Below are positions 43,313 to 51,573 of a stretch of DNA of 64,000 nt, one piece after another (position 1 is the stretch's first letter; each line of letters opens with the position of its first letter). The stretch covers positions 24,331 to 88,330 of the forward strand of contig JANXCH010000003.1 in the NCBI GenBank assembly GCA_025060295.1. The letters are read 5' to 3'. A program made the translations under genes and the position numbers. The notes under the pieces are model-generated. The model was not told the DNA's origin. It saw only the letters and a program-made list of their open reading frames with translations, and did no database searches. The DNA comes from Dehalococcoidia bacterium (GTDB taxonomy: Bacteria > Chloroflexota > Dehalococcoidia > Lucifugimonadales > HRBIN23).

Positions 43313-43890
43313 GCGCGTGATAGAGCGTCTATCCAAGGAAGTGGAGGCGATCGACCCTGGGACGCTCGGCATGCCCGTTATCGGAACACGAGGCTCGCGC
43401 CTGGCGCTCACCTGTGCGCCTGCAGGGTCTGCTCCGCCAGGACGGCGATACCTACTCCGTTTTGTTGCGAGCCCACTGCATCCGCCGGGGCGACCTACAG
43501 GCGCGGTTGGGCATGGAGCGTGGACGACCCGGAAGGGGGCCCACTTCACCCCTCCCGCAGGGGACATCCCAGCGCCTGTGCCACAGCCTGTTTAGCCTTG
43601 CGCCCTGGCACTGGATATGGTCTGTGGTTTTTACCTGCCAGAAGACCGTTCAGCCCATCAGCGTTGGCGTGGCGGACGGCCTGCGGTATATTCTGTATGA
43701 GGCGACGCTTTGTGTAAACAAACAGACGCAAGGGTGGGGGTCGCTTCAGCAGAAGGGCCGGCGGCCGCAGCTGGCCATAGGAGGGATAGCCGAGGTGGGG
43801 TGTCCCGTCGCTTTAGCCTTTGGTAGCAACTTTTGCCAGGCCCAGAGCACCTTCGGCTTCTGCGCCATACCTTCGTAAGGAGGCATCCGC
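43313..43890. other. Long spacer between sucC and sucD, possible gene debris
   Basis: These 578 bases hold no convincing gene. On the plus strand a GTG at 43317 after GGGGGTAGG opens a 92-residue frame (MIERLSKEVEAIDPGTLGMP). A second frame from 43414 (LLRQDGDTYSVLLRAHCIRR) overlaps it. Neither resembles a family I know, and they could be two pieces of one frameshifted, decayed gene. From about 43600 the DNA is AT-richer and shows no coding pattern. AAGGAGG near the end serves sucD. Confidence 0.5.
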
Positions 43891-44784
43891 ATGGCCATCC
43901 TGGTAGACGAAACCACCCGCGTCGTCGTGCAGGGCATTACGGGGCGGGAGGGGGGATTCCACGCCGAGCGGTGTATGGAGTATGGCACCAAAGTGGTGGC
44001 AGGTGTCACGCCTGGGCGGGGGGGCACCTTCTTCAAGGAGACGGTGCCCGTCTTTGATACGGTGGAGGAGGCGGTCCGCCAGACGGGGGCCAACACCTCC
44101 CTCATCTTCGTGCCCGCCCCCTTCGCCCCTGACGCCATTGTGGAGGCGGCCACCGCAGGGGTGCGCCTGGTCATCTGCATCACTGAAGGGGTGCCCGTGT
44201 TGGACATGGTGCGCATCGTCCGCTGGCTGGCCGACAAGCCCGTGCGCCTCATCGGCCCCAACTGCCCCGGCCTTATCACCCCCCGCACCCGTACCAAGGT
44301 GGGCATTATGCCCGGGGCCATCCACCGCCCGGGCAAGGTGGGGGTGGTCTCCCGCTCGGGCACCCTCACCTACGAGGCGGTGATGCAGTTGACCAGCCTG
44401 GGCATTGGGCAGTCCACCTGCGTGGGCATCGGGGGCGACCCCATCAGCGGGACGACTTTCGTGGATGTCCTGCGCATGTTCAACGACGACCCCGAGACGG
44501 AGGCGGTGGTGCTCATCGGGGAAATCGGGGGCACCAAGGAGCAGGAGGCGGCGGAGTTCATCAAGCGGGAGATGCGCAAGCCGGTGGCTGCCTTCGTGGT
44601 GGGGGCGACGGCTCCGCCCGGCAAGCGCATGGGGCATGCGGGGGCCATCATCACGGGCCAGTCGGCCACGGCGGTGGCCAAGATCCAGGCTCTGCGGGAG
44701 GCGGGGTGTTGGATCATCCCCACGCCCGCCGACATCGGGGCCGTTACCCAGCGCATGCTGAGGGAGGCGGGGATAAAGGTATAG
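43891..44784 (+). CDS. sucD: Succinyl-CoA synthetase alpha subunit
   Basis: CoA-binding alpha chain of 297 residues. The N-terminal Rossmann part has [18 protein letters not shown] and GRGGTFF. The phosphohistidine motif GHAGAIITG has its active His at about 249. [14 protein letters not shown] and [15 protein letters not shown] are typical. ATG 43891 follows AAGGAGG. Its last 41 bases overlap, on the other strand, the end of the HTH gene of the phage-derived cassette. Confidence 0.95.
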   Translation: MAILVDETTRVVVQGITGREGGFHAERCMEYGTKVVAGVTPGRGGTFFKETVPVFDTVEEAVRQTGANTSLIFVPAPFAPDAIVEAATAGVRLVICITEGVPVLDMVRIVRWLADKPVRLIGPNCPGLITPRTRTKVGIMPGAIHRPGKVGVVSRSGTLTYEAVMQLTSLGIGQSTCVGIGGDPISGTTFVDVLRMFNDDPETEAVVLIGEIGGTKEQEAAEFIKREMRKPVAAFVVGATAPPGKRMGHAGAIITGQSATAVAKIQALREAGCWIIPTPADIGAVTQRMLREAGIKV

Positions 44785-45067
44785 ACCCCCTCCAGCGCGC
44801 CAGCGCCCGGAAGACGGTGCGCTGGCTCACTCCAAAGCGCTGGGCCAGTTGGGGCACCGTGAGCCCCTCCCGCTGACGCACCTCCCAAATCTGCCGGTCC
44901 CGCGCCTCCCGCTGCTGGGCCAGCCACCGCCGATACCCCTCCGGGTCGTCATACTTGCACTGGGGCAGGGGGCACTGCAGACACGCCGGCGACACCTCGC
45001 ACCCCTCATCCCGATAGGGGTAATACTCGGGAAGCACATCCAGCAAAGGCAAACCCCGCCGCGTCAT
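44744..45067 (-). CDS. Small HTH protein with a cysteine cluster
   Basis: Protein of 107 residues at the end of the phage-derived cassette. Residues about 22-38 hold four cysteines in C-x5-C-x2-C-x4-C spacing, perhaps a metal site. Residues about 66-95 form a helix-turn-helix ([20 protein letters not shown]). It could be a regulator or a small-terminase-like DNA-binding protein of the terminase gene next to it (12 bases away). Its 3' end runs into the 3' end of sucD on the opposite strand. Confidence 0.7.
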   Translation of the reverse strand: MTRRGLPLLDVLPEYYPYRDEGCEVSPACLQCPLPQCKYDDPEGYRRWLAQQREARDRQIWEVRQREGLTVPQLAQRFGVSQRTVFRALARWRGSIPLSPPPSACAG

Positions 45068-45079
45068 CCTGCACCCCCT

Positions 45080-46477
45080 TTACCGCCCCACTCCGACCGC
45101 CTCGGGGACACGCCCCCGTGCCACCCGGGGCAGGTAACGCCCCGCCTCCAGAAGCAGAGCGGTGCTCATCAGGAAATCGTCGTGCCCTTTGCGGGCGTCC
45201 ACGAAGAAGTCCATGCGCCCGCCGGGGAGGTAGTGGGCCTCGGCCTGCTCCATCTGCCGCCAGAACTCCTGGCACTCGGGGGAGCCGTCCCGGGCGTAGA
45301 CCTTCAGGCGTCCTGCGCCCACGGCCGCCAGCAGGTCAAACCCCAGGCGCGCCTTGCGGGGGGCGGTGAAGACGAAAGGCTGCACCACCCCCTCCCCCAA
45401 CGCCTTCACCAGCATGCTGGTGAGACCCGCCCCGATGCCCGTGGCGTCCACCACCACCCGACGACACCGCCACACCCGCTTCAGCAGGTCCACCAGACGG
45501 GGCACCAGGATGTGGTGCGCCTCCCCTTGCCACCAGTAGTGCTCCACGATGCGCACCGTGGGCTCCGGGTGCAGGTCGTCGCACGCCGAAAAGTCCAGCT
45601 CCCCGATGCTCACCACCGTGGCGTCGTGGGGTGTGGGGCGGGGGCCTTCCGGCGCCTGCCAGGGCTCGCCCCCCACATCTATCCCCGCCACATATATCCC
45701 CCCTGGTTGGGGGGCACGCAGGCGGGGGTGGTCCCCCTCCAGCAGGGCCAACAGGGAACGGGAGAAGAGACCTCCCCCGCCCGCCACCGGCAGGAGGCGA
45801 TACTGGGTGCGGAAGAGGGGGTGGTCCTCCCCCAGGCGTTGGCGCTCCGCCTCTACATACTGGGCATAGGCGGGGTTATAGCGGGCCACCTCCTCCCACT
45901 CCACCCGGAAGTGGCGTGGGATGCCGTCCTTGCGCTCCAGTTCCTGGTTGAGGGCCTTCATCTGCTCCAGCAGCGTGTTGCCATCCCAAGGCGTGCCGTA
46001 GAGGACGGTGGTAACCTGGTGGGCAGCCCCCATCGGGCGCACCTCTTTGGTGAACTTCTCGGCGTCCACCTCCTGGGCCTCGTCCACCTCCAGGAGGAGG
46101 CTGGCGGTGTGGCCCACGATGTGGGTGCCGGGCTCGCAGGAGAGGAACACCTGGCGCGCCCGCCCCAGGCGCAGGATGTGCCCCCCCTCGGAGCGCACCA
46201 GGCGCAAAAGGCCGGCGTCGGCCAAGCGGTCCTGCAGACGGCGCTTGCTGATGAGCACCTGGGGCACAAAGGTGGGAGCACACTTCACCAGGTCGCCCCC
46301 TGTGTGCATGTGGGTGGCCAGTAGGAACACCTCCAGGAGGGCGGAGAGTTCGTTCTTGCCCCCCTGGCGGGCGATCTCCACGCTAAAAGTGAGGCCCCGG
46401 CGGTGCAGGACGCTCTCCAGCACCGCCCGTCCGATGCGGGCCTGGTAGGGGCGCAAGGTGGGCAGGGGCATAGGCAC
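45080..46477 (-). CDS. Phage terminase large subunit-like protein
   Basis: DNA-packaging motor/nuclease of 465 residues. The N-terminal ATPase part starts with a Q-motif-like LRPYQARIGRAVL. It has the variant Walker A EIARQGGKNELSALL (about 35-49) and Walker B LLLEVDEAQEVD (about 128-139). The C-terminal RNase H-like nuclease has acidic residues in VAGIDVGGE, VVDATGIGAG and KGHDDFLMSTAL. The protein looks complete and all motifs are intact. It lies in a minus-strand run of tiny genes without capsid, portal or tail genes. Confidence 0.87.
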   Translation of the reverse strand: MPMPLPTLRPYQARIGRAVLESVLHRRGLTFSVEIARQGGKNELSALLEVFLLATHMHTGGDLVKCAPTFVPQVLISKRRLQDRLADAGLLRLVRSEGGHILRLGRARQVFLSCEPGTHIVGHTASLLLEVDEAQEVDAEKFTKEVRPMGAAHQVTTVLYGTPWDGNTLLEQMKALNQELERKDGIPRHFRVEWEEVARYNPAYAQYVEAERQRLGEDHPLFRTQYRLLPVAGGGGLFSRSLLALLEGDHPRLRAPQPGGIYVAGIDVGGEPWQAPEGPRPTPHDATVVSIGELDFSACDDLHPEPTVRIVEHYWWQGEAHHILVPRLVDLLKRVWRCRRVVVDATGIGAGLTSMLVKALGEGVVQPFVFTAPRKARLGFDLLAAVGAGRLKVYARDGSPECQEFWRQMEQAEAHYLPGGRMDFFVDARKGHDDFLMSTALLLEAGRYLPRVARGRVPEAVGVGR

Positions 46478-46480
46478 CTC

Positions 46481-46693
46481 CTACTGCAGGAAGCCCAGAA
46501 CAATCTGCACCACCACCGCCCCCACCACCAGGAAGATCAGGCCATTCACCCGCCCCTTGAGGTCCTCCAAAGAGCGCTCCAGGGCGGCGATGCGCTGTTC
46601 CAACAGGGCGTCAAAGGCCGTCGGGGGGCGCAGGTCGACGGGAGGCGTCGGAGCCTTGCGCAGACGGCGCAGAGCCTCTTCCAACGGCTTCAT
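46481..46693 (-). CDS. XhlA/holin-accessory-like small membrane protein
   Basis: Protein of 70 residues. The first 45 residues are an amphipathic coiled coil (LLEQRIAALERSLEDLKGRV). The last 22 residues are one transmembrane helix (LIFLVVGAVVVQIVLGFL). This plan is that of XhlA-type phage lysis accessory proteins. The start ATG overlaps the stop of the preceding gene (ATGA, 46690-46693). The terminase begins four bases downstream. Confidence 0.65.
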   Translation of the reverse strand: MKPLEEALRRLRKAPTPPVDLRPPTAFDALLEQRIAALERSLEDLKGRVNGLIFLVVGAVVVQIVLGFLQ

Positions 46694-47010
46694 GGCTTCT
46701 CCTCCCCCAGCCCCAACTGGGTGCTGATGCTGGTGAGCACCTGAGCCAGGGCCTGCCCCAGGTCCTCCCCCGCCTTAGGGGAGAGGCGATACTTGGTCGC
46801 CACCAGGCGCAGCAGGGTGTTCATCCCCTTCAGGAGCAGGTCCAGACGTTGGGGCTCCCGCTGGGCCAGGGCCAGAAGGCGCAGGCGCAAAAGGGCGATC
46901 TCCTCGTCCAACCCCTCCACCTGGCGGGCGCGGGGCAGGCGCAGGCGCTCCGCCTGGGACAGGGCCTCGGCGTAAAACCCCTCGGGCGACAGGGTGCTGT
47001 TACTGGCCAT
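46690..47010 (-). CDS. Helical protein of the terminase cassette
   Basis: Protein of 106 residues from ATG 47010. It is mostly helical and Leu/Arg-rich, with a central stretch ARQVEGLDEEIALLRLRLLA. The C-terminus LVATKYRLSPKAGEDLGQAL precedes LAQVLTSI. Its size, charge and place two genes before the terminase would fit a small terminase subunit or a scaffold-like protein, but no motif proves this. It overlaps both neighbours. Confidence 0.6.
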   Translation of the reverse strand: MASNSTLSPEGFYAEALSQAERLRLPRARQVEGLDEEIALLRLRLLALAQREPQRLDLLLKGMNTLLRLVATKYRLSPKAGEDLGQALAQVLTSISTQLGLGEEKP

Positions 47011-47167
47011 GCGTCCCCTCCGGGGTCTCCAGGCCCTGCAGGGCGTGGAGGAGGTCCTCCAAGGCGTCGGGGGGAAGGCGTTGGGCGGTGCGCAGGACAC
47101 CCAGCAGGAGCAGGTAGGCGGCCACCTCCCACCGCTCCTGGGCGATGGCGTGGGACAGGGCGCTCAC
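47000..47167 (-). CDS. 55-residue protein of the terminase cassette
   Basis: Tiny protein starting at GTG 47167 with a strong AAAGGAGG seven bases upstream. It is acidic and helical (QERWEVAAYLLLLGVLRTAQ). It overlaps the membrane-protein gene before it (GTGA-type, 47164-47167) and the 106-residue gene after it. I recognise no family. Confidence 0.55.
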   Translation of the reverse strand: MSALSHAIAQERWEVAAYLLLLGVLRTAQRLPPDALEDLLHALQGLETPEGTHGQ

Positions 47168-47457
47168 GGGGCACCTCCTTTGGGGCGACGATAGGCCCGC
47201 AGGATGAGCAGGGCCATCGCCCAGGAGACCCCCCAGGGCACCGCCCACACCAGGGCCAGCACCCCCTTCCCCAACGGCTCCAGGAGGGGGGCCACGCTCA
47301 CCCCCAGCAGGGCCAGGTTCACCCCCACCAGCAGGAGCACTGCCCACCGCTTGGCCCGCCGGGGCGGGCGCCGCACCAGGGCGTAAGCGTTCCAGGCGCT
47401 GGCCAGGGCGGTGGCCCCGCGCTCGCCAGCCACCAGCAGGGTCAGAGCATCGGGCAT
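47164..47457 (-). CDS. Membrane protein heading the terminase cassette
   Basis: Protein of 97 residues with two hydrophobic helices (about 38-56 and 67-86) and a basic C-terminus. It is the first gene after the LexA-type palindrome at 47493-47508. CCAGGAGG precedes ATG 47457. Its plan resembles phage holins, although no family is recognised. It is co-transcribed with the five downstream cassette genes. Confidence 0.6.
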   Translation of the reverse strand: MPDALTLLVAGERGATALASAWNAYALVRRPPRRAKRWAVLLLVGVNLALLGVSVAPLLEPLGKGVLALVWAVPWGVSWAMALLILRAYRRPKGGAP

Positions 47458-47492
47458 GTGGGGGCCTCCTGGGCTTCTGGCAAGGGGAAATA

Positions 47493-47508
47493 TAGAACAT
47501 ATGTTCTA
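47493..47508. promoter_or_regulatory. LexA/SOS-box-like palindrome
   Basis: TAGAACATATGTTCTA is a perfect 16-base palindrome. Its core GAACATATGTTC matches the GAACNNNNGTTC operator bound by LexA in Gram-positive-type bacteria. It stands 36-51 bases before ATG 47457 on the minus strand, where a promoter would be. This suggests that the cassette is repressed by LexA and induced by DNA damage. Confidence 0.7.
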
Positions 47509-47654
47509 GTTCTGCAAGGCGGGAATGGCACACCAAAGAGCAGACGCACGCCCTTCACGGGCATCAAAGGGCTGTGGGGGCACAAGCCGAGCGCTCTTGC
47601 CCTCTTATGGCCGAGGGGTTATGCTCCTCACAGGCAGTGTCCCAGGAGGCACCT

Positions 47655-48032
47655 GTGGGGCTGGTCAAAGCCCGAGGCTGGATAGGCAGAGACAGGGAAC
47701 ACCTGCACGAGATGGAGTTCCTGGTGGACACCGGCTCCTTCTACACCCTGCTTCCCCCGCATCGTGCAGCCGCGCTAGGCATTGCCCTCCCCCTTACAGG
47801 GCCGGTCGTCCTGGCCGACCGTCGGACAGTGTCTATCCCGTTGGACATGGCCTATCTACGCCTGCAGGAACGGGAGGCCGCCATCCCCGTGGGGGTATCG
47901 GAGGTACCCATGCCCCTGTTGGGCGTTACCGCTTTGGAGGCCCTGGGCCTGGCAGTAGACCCGGTGAGCGGACGCCTTGAGCCCACACGCCCCTTCGGCC
48001 CTGCCGCCCTGGGGCAGGTGCCTCCTCCTTGA
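47655..48032 (+). CDS. Retropepsin-like aspartyl protease family protein
   Basis: Clan AA aspartic protease-like protein of 125 residues. The catalytic motif is MEFLVDTGSFYTLLP (DTGS at about 23-26). A later hydrophobic-hydrophobic-Gly is found in MPLLGVTALEALGL. Such single-domain proteins act as dimers. I choose GTG 47655 because AGGAGG precedes it at five bases; longer starts lack a site. It is divergent from the terminase cassette. Confidence 0.75.
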   Translation: MGLVKARGWIGRDREHLHEMEFLVDTGSFYTLLPPHRAAALGIALPLTGPVVLADRRTVSIPLDMAYLRLQEREAAIPVGVSEVPMPLLGVTALEALGLAVDPVSGRLEPTRPFGPAALGQVPPP

Positions 48033-48061
48033 GGGGGGACGCAGAGGGAGCCAGAAGCGCT

Positions 48062-48880
48062 CTATCCGTCCAGCAGGCCCCGCACCAGGGAGAGGAACTG
48101 GTGCACCAGGACGGTGTTCCCCACCACAAAGCCCTCGCTGGTGAGGGTGGCGAGCTGGCCGTGGAAGTCCAAGGCCACCCCTCCCGCCTCCTGCACCAGC
48201 ACCAGACCCGCCGCCACATCCCAGGGGCGCAGGCGCAAGTGGAAGTAGAGATCTAACCGTCCGGCGGCGGCATAGGCGAAGCCCAGAGCCGCCGAGCCGG
48301 TGGTGCGCCCCCCCATGACCTGGGGAAAGGTGCGCTCCAACAGAGCCAGGGTGCGCAGGCCCAGAGTATCGTGGGTGCTGATGTCGCACCCGACGATGCT
48401 GGAGGCCAGGTCGCGCCGGTCGCTCACCCGCATGGGCGTCCCATTGAGCCACGCCCCCCGCCCCTCCACGGCGAAAAACGCCTCCTCCCGTATGGGGTCG
48501 TAAATGACCCCCACCACCGGCATGCCCCGCCAGGCCAGGGCCAGGCTCACGCAGAAAAAGGGAATCCCCCGGGCGAAGTTACGGGTGCCGTCCAGAGGAT
48601 CCAGAATCCACGCCCACTCCTGGGAGGGGAAGGTTGGGGCCGTCTCCTCAGCCATCACCCCAAAGGAGGGAAACTCCCTGCGCAGGGCGTCCAGCACCTC
48701 CTGCTCCACCTGGCTATCCACCTCGGTAACCAGGTCGCGGGGGCCTTTGGGGGTGATGCGCAGGGGGCTTCCGAAGCGCTGGCGGAGGGTGCGCCCCGCT
48801 TGGAGGGCAACAGCCAGGGCCACCTGGTCGGCAGAGGTGCCGCTAGCGCTGACAGGCAACGGAGGAATCGCAGGGGCCAT
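48062..48880 (-). CDS. suhB: Inositol monophosphatase family protein
   Basis: Mg-dependent phosphatase of 272 residues. Metal motifs are EET (GVMAEETAPTF), WILDPLDGTRNFARG, and WDVAAGLVLVQEAGG near the C-terminus. It may hydrolyse myo-inositol-1-phosphate, fructose-1,6-bisphosphate or a related ester. It is four bases after trpS. TrpS, HicBA and this gene form a minus-strand run. Confidence 0.9.
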   Translation of the reverse strand: MAPAIPPLPVSASGTSADQVALAVALQAGRTLRQRFGSPLRITPKGPRDLVTEVDSQVEQEVLDALRREFPSFGVMAEETAPTFPSQEWAWILDPLDGTRNFARGIPFFCVSLALAWRGMPVVGVIYDPIREEAFFAVEGRGAWLNGTPMRVSDRRDLASSIVGCDISTHDTLGLRTLALLERTFPQVMGGRTTGSAALGFAYAAAGRLDLYFHLRLRPWDVAAGLVLVQEAGGVALDFHGQLATLTSEGFVVGNTVLVHQFLSLVRGLLDG

Positions 48881-48884
48881 AGGG

Positions 48885-49889
48885 TTATGCAGGGGGCTGA
48901 CCCAGGCCCATGCGCTCCCGCACCTCGGCGATGGTGGCCTGGGCGATAGCCCGTGCCCGGTGCGCCCCCTCCCGCAGGATGGCGTCTATCCTCTGGGGAT
49001 GGGCAGCTAACTCCGCCCGCCGCTCCCGGAAGGGGGCCAGATACCTGTTGATGGCCTCGGCCAGTTCCCCCTTGCAGTCCACACACCCGCGCTGGGCAGT
49101 GGTGCACTCGTTGTAGACCGTCTGCGTCCGGGCAGCGTTGAAGAACTTGTGGAGGGTGTAGACATTGCACACCCACGGCCGCCCCGGCTGGTCGCGACGC
49201 AGGCGCTCCGGGTCAGTGAAAGCCCGCAGCACCCGGGCGCGGGTCTCCTCGGGAGTGGCCGCCAGTTCAATGTGGTTGTCCAGGCTCTTGCTCATCTTCT
49301 GCTTGCCGTCCAGGCCCAACACCAGGGGCGTCTCGGTGAGTTTAGCCTGGGGCTCGGGGAAGGTGGGGCCGAACATGTAGTTGAACCGCCGCACGATCTC
49401 CCGCGCCAGCTCCAGATGGGGCAGTTGATCCTCCCCCACAGGCACCGTGTCGGCCTTGTAGAGGATGATATCGGCCGTCATGAGCACCGGGTAGCCCACC
49501 AGCCCGTAGTTCACCGACTCCTCGGTCTCCTCCATCTGGCGCACCTTCTCCTTGAAGGTGGGCACCCGCAGCAGCCATCCCAGGGGGGTAACCATAGAGA
49601 GGAGGGTGTGGAGGGTCATCACCTCCGGGACATGAGACTGGACGAAGATGATGGAGCGCTGGGGGTCCAGGCCCGCCGCCAGCCAGTCCAGCACCATCTC
49701 CCGAATAAGAGTGGGGAGGTCACGGGTCTCCTGGGGCTTCATGGTGGTCAGAGCGTGCACATCCACCACGCAGTAGATGCACTCATACTCCTCCTGGAGG
49801 GCCACCCAGTTGCGCAACGCCCCCAGATAGTTGCCGATGTGGAGGCGCCCCGTAGGGCGCATGCCCGAAAAGATGCGACCCTTCCCCAT
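48885..49889 (-). CDS. trpS: Tryptophanyl-tRNA synthetase
   Basis: Class Ic synthetase of 334 residues, the usual size. The HIGH-type motif is in SGMRPTGRLHIGNYLGAL and KMSKS in GKQKMSKSLDNHI. The tryptophan-binding region VGYPVLMTADIILY is also seen. ATG 49889 starts MGKGRIFSGM. No leader structure is evident between hicA (end 49902) and trpS. Confidence 0.95.
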   Translation of the reverse strand: MGKGRIFSGMRPTGRLHIGNYLGALRNWVALQEEYECIYCVVDVHALTTMKPQETRDLPTLIREMVLDWLAAGLDPQRSIIFVQSHVPEVMTLHTLLSMVTPLGWLLRVPTFKEKVRQMEETEESVNYGLVGYPVLMTADIILYKADTVPVGEDQLPHLELAREIVRRFNYMFGPTFPEPQAKLTETPLVLGLDGKQKMSKSLDNHIELAATPEETRARVLRAFTDPERLRRDQPGRPWVCNVYTLHKFFNAARTQTVYNECTTAQRGCVDCKGELAEAINRYLAPFRERRAELAAHPQRIDAILREGAHRARAIAQATIAEVRERMGLGQPPA

Positions 49890-49901
49890 ACTGGTGCTCT
49901 A

Positions 49902-50141
49902 TCAAACCTCCCTATACGCCCGCAAAGAATCTGCACGAGAGACGCCCGCCTGCCGGCATAGGCTCTGGAGGGGAGAGGCCTTGATATGCGGGTGGTCGGG
50001 CCTCGGGAGAGGTGTCCGTGTGCCGTCAGGGTTCTCCCCAACCATCGCAATATGCTCCCCTATACGCACGACTCTGAACCCAAGCCGCTCCAGCGCTTTC
50101 ACCACCTTTTGCCGCGGGGCACCGACGGGGAACTTTGTCAT
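49902..50141 (-). CDS. hicA: HicA-family toxin (mRNA interferase)
   Basis: Protein of 79 residues with the dsRBD-like HicA/YcfA fold: VKALERLGFRVVRIGEHIAMVG and the catalytic-region His in PDHPHIKASPLQSL. HicA toxins cleave mRNA. The normal GSH motif is changed to GEH here, but the histidine is kept. Its ATG directly follows the TAG of the antitoxin gene (TAGATG). Confidence 0.8.
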   Translation of the reverse strand: MTKFPVGAPRQKVVKALERLGFRVVRIGEHIAMVGENPDGTRTPLPRPDHPHIKASPLQSLCRQAGVSRADSLRAYREV

Positions 50142-50363
50142 CTACATCGTTACGGCGCCCTCGGCAACAAACACTTCCTGTAAAGGCTCGTGCCCCTTGA
50201 GGACCTCCTCCCCACAGGTTTGCACGTGGAACGCAAGGGTCGATGTGACATCGGCCAACGCCTCTTCGTAACTATCCGCCTGTCCCACCACACCCCCCAA
50301 CCCGATCGGATACGCCACATACCCGCCGGGGTGCTCCTCCACCCCTGTGATGGTTTTGACCAT
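50142..50363 (-). CDS. hicB: HicB-family antitoxin
   Basis: Protein of 73 residues with the partial RNase H fold of HicB. The sequence GGYVAYPIGLGGVVGQADSYEEA matches the usual GGY.A..P.LPG....GDT.EEA. It lacks a C-terminal DNA-binding domain. GAGGGAG stands before ATG 50363. It lies immediately upstream of hicA, in the antitoxin-first order. Confidence 0.8.
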   Translation of the reverse strand: MVKTITGVEEHPGGYVAYPIGLGGVVGQADSYEEALADVTSTLAFHVQTCGEEVLKGHEPLQEVFVAEGAVTM

Positions 50364-50411
50364 AAAGGCTCCCTCGGGAGAAGGGGCTTGCCCCGTCCTC
50401 GGCTCCACCTT

Positions 50412-51503
50412 CTATCCTAGCAGACGGATGACGGCATCGCCCATCTGACGGGTGGAGAGGGTCGGCTCCCCCGGGCGGGCCAGGTCGGCGGTGCGATAGC
50501 CCTCGGCCAGGGCGCGTGCCACCGCCGTCTCCACCGCCTGGGCCTCGGCGGACAGACCCAGCCCATAGCGCAGGAGCATGGCCACGGTGAGGATGGTGGC
50601 CAGGGGGTTGGCGATGCCCTTGCCGGCGATATCGGGGGCGCTCCCGTGAATCGGCTCAAACAGACCAAAGGCGCGCTCCCCCGGCTTGGGGATGCGGGCC
50701 AGACTGGCCGAGGGGAGCATCCCCATACTCCCCGCCAACACCGCCGCCTCGTCGGTCAGGATATCCCCGAAGGTATTCTCGGTTACGATGACATCAAAGC
50801 GCCCAGGGGTGCGCACCAACTGCATGGCGGCCGTATCCACCAGCAGGTGCTCCAGGGTTACATCGGGATACTCCCGCGCCAGTTCCAAGGCAATCTCCCG
50901 CCACAGGCGGGAGGTCTCCAGGATGTTGGCCTTGTCCACGGAGCAGAGGCGTTTGCGGCGGGCGCGGGCCAGTTCAAACCCCACCCGCAGGATGCGCACG
51001 ATCTCCTCCTCCGTGTAAGCCATAGTGTCCACGGCGCGCCGCCCCCTTTTGGTCTGCCAGCGGCGCTTGGGCTTGCCGAAGTAGAGGCCCCCCGTCAGTT
51101 CCCGCACCACGATGAAGTCCACTCCCTGGAGCACGGCGGGCTTGAGGGGGGAGGCATCCACCAGCCAGGGATAGACCTTGACGGGGCGCAGGTTGGCGAA
51201 CAGGCCCAAGCCCTTGCGCAGGGCCAGAAGCCCGTCCTCGGGGCGGACTTTGGCTTTGGGGTCGTCCCACTTGGGGCCGCCCACCGCTCCGAACAGGATG
51301 GCGTCGCTGTTTTTGGCGGTTTGGAAGGTGGCGTCGGGGAGGGGGGTGCCGTGGGCATCAATGGCGCACCCGCCTACCAGGGCGTGGGCGAAGGTGAAGG
51401 TGTGGCCGAAGCGCTGGCCGACGGCCTCCAGCACCCGCACCCCTTCGGCGATGACCTCGGGGCCGATGCCGTCGCCCGGCAGGACAGCGATGGTATAGTG
51501 CAT
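50412..51503 (-). CDS. leuB: 3-Isopropylmalate dehydrogenase
   Basis: Leucine biosynthesis enzyme of 363 residues that oxidises and decarboxylates 3-isopropylmalate. Motifs are [17 protein letters not shown], the substrate loop [27 protein letters not shown] (the LeuB-type signature) and [23 protein letters not shown] 51503 follows AAAGGAG. It is separated from leuC and leuD by an Ntn hydrolase and a small gene, all on the minus strand. Confidence 0.96.
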   Translation of the reverse strand: MHYTIAVLPGDGIGPEVIAEGVRVLEAVGQRFGHTFTFAHALVGGCAIDAHGTPLPDATFQTAKNSDAILFGAVGGPKWDDPKAKVRPEDGLLALRKGLGLFANLRPVKVYPWLVDASPLKPAVLQGVDFIVVRELTGGLYFGKPKRRWQTKRGRRAVDTMAYTEEEIVRILRVGFELARARRKRLCSVDKANILETSRLWREIALELAREYPDVTLEHLLVDTAAMQLVRTPGRFDVIVTENTFGDILTDEAAVLAGSMGMLPSASLARIPKPGERAFGLFEPIHGSAPDIAGKGIANPLATILTVAMLLRYGLGLSAEAQAVETAVARALAEGYRTADLARPGEPTLSTRQMGDAVIRLLG

Positions 51504-51573
51504 CGGAGTCGGCTCCTTTCGGGGCGTGCCTGATGCGCCCCTGGGTTTTGGTCTCTTGTACCTGGTCGCCCTC

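Noticed and set aside
44744..47457. Complete prophage
   Set aside because: No integrase, portal, capsid or tail gene and no repeated attachment sequence flanking; only a terminase cassette is present.
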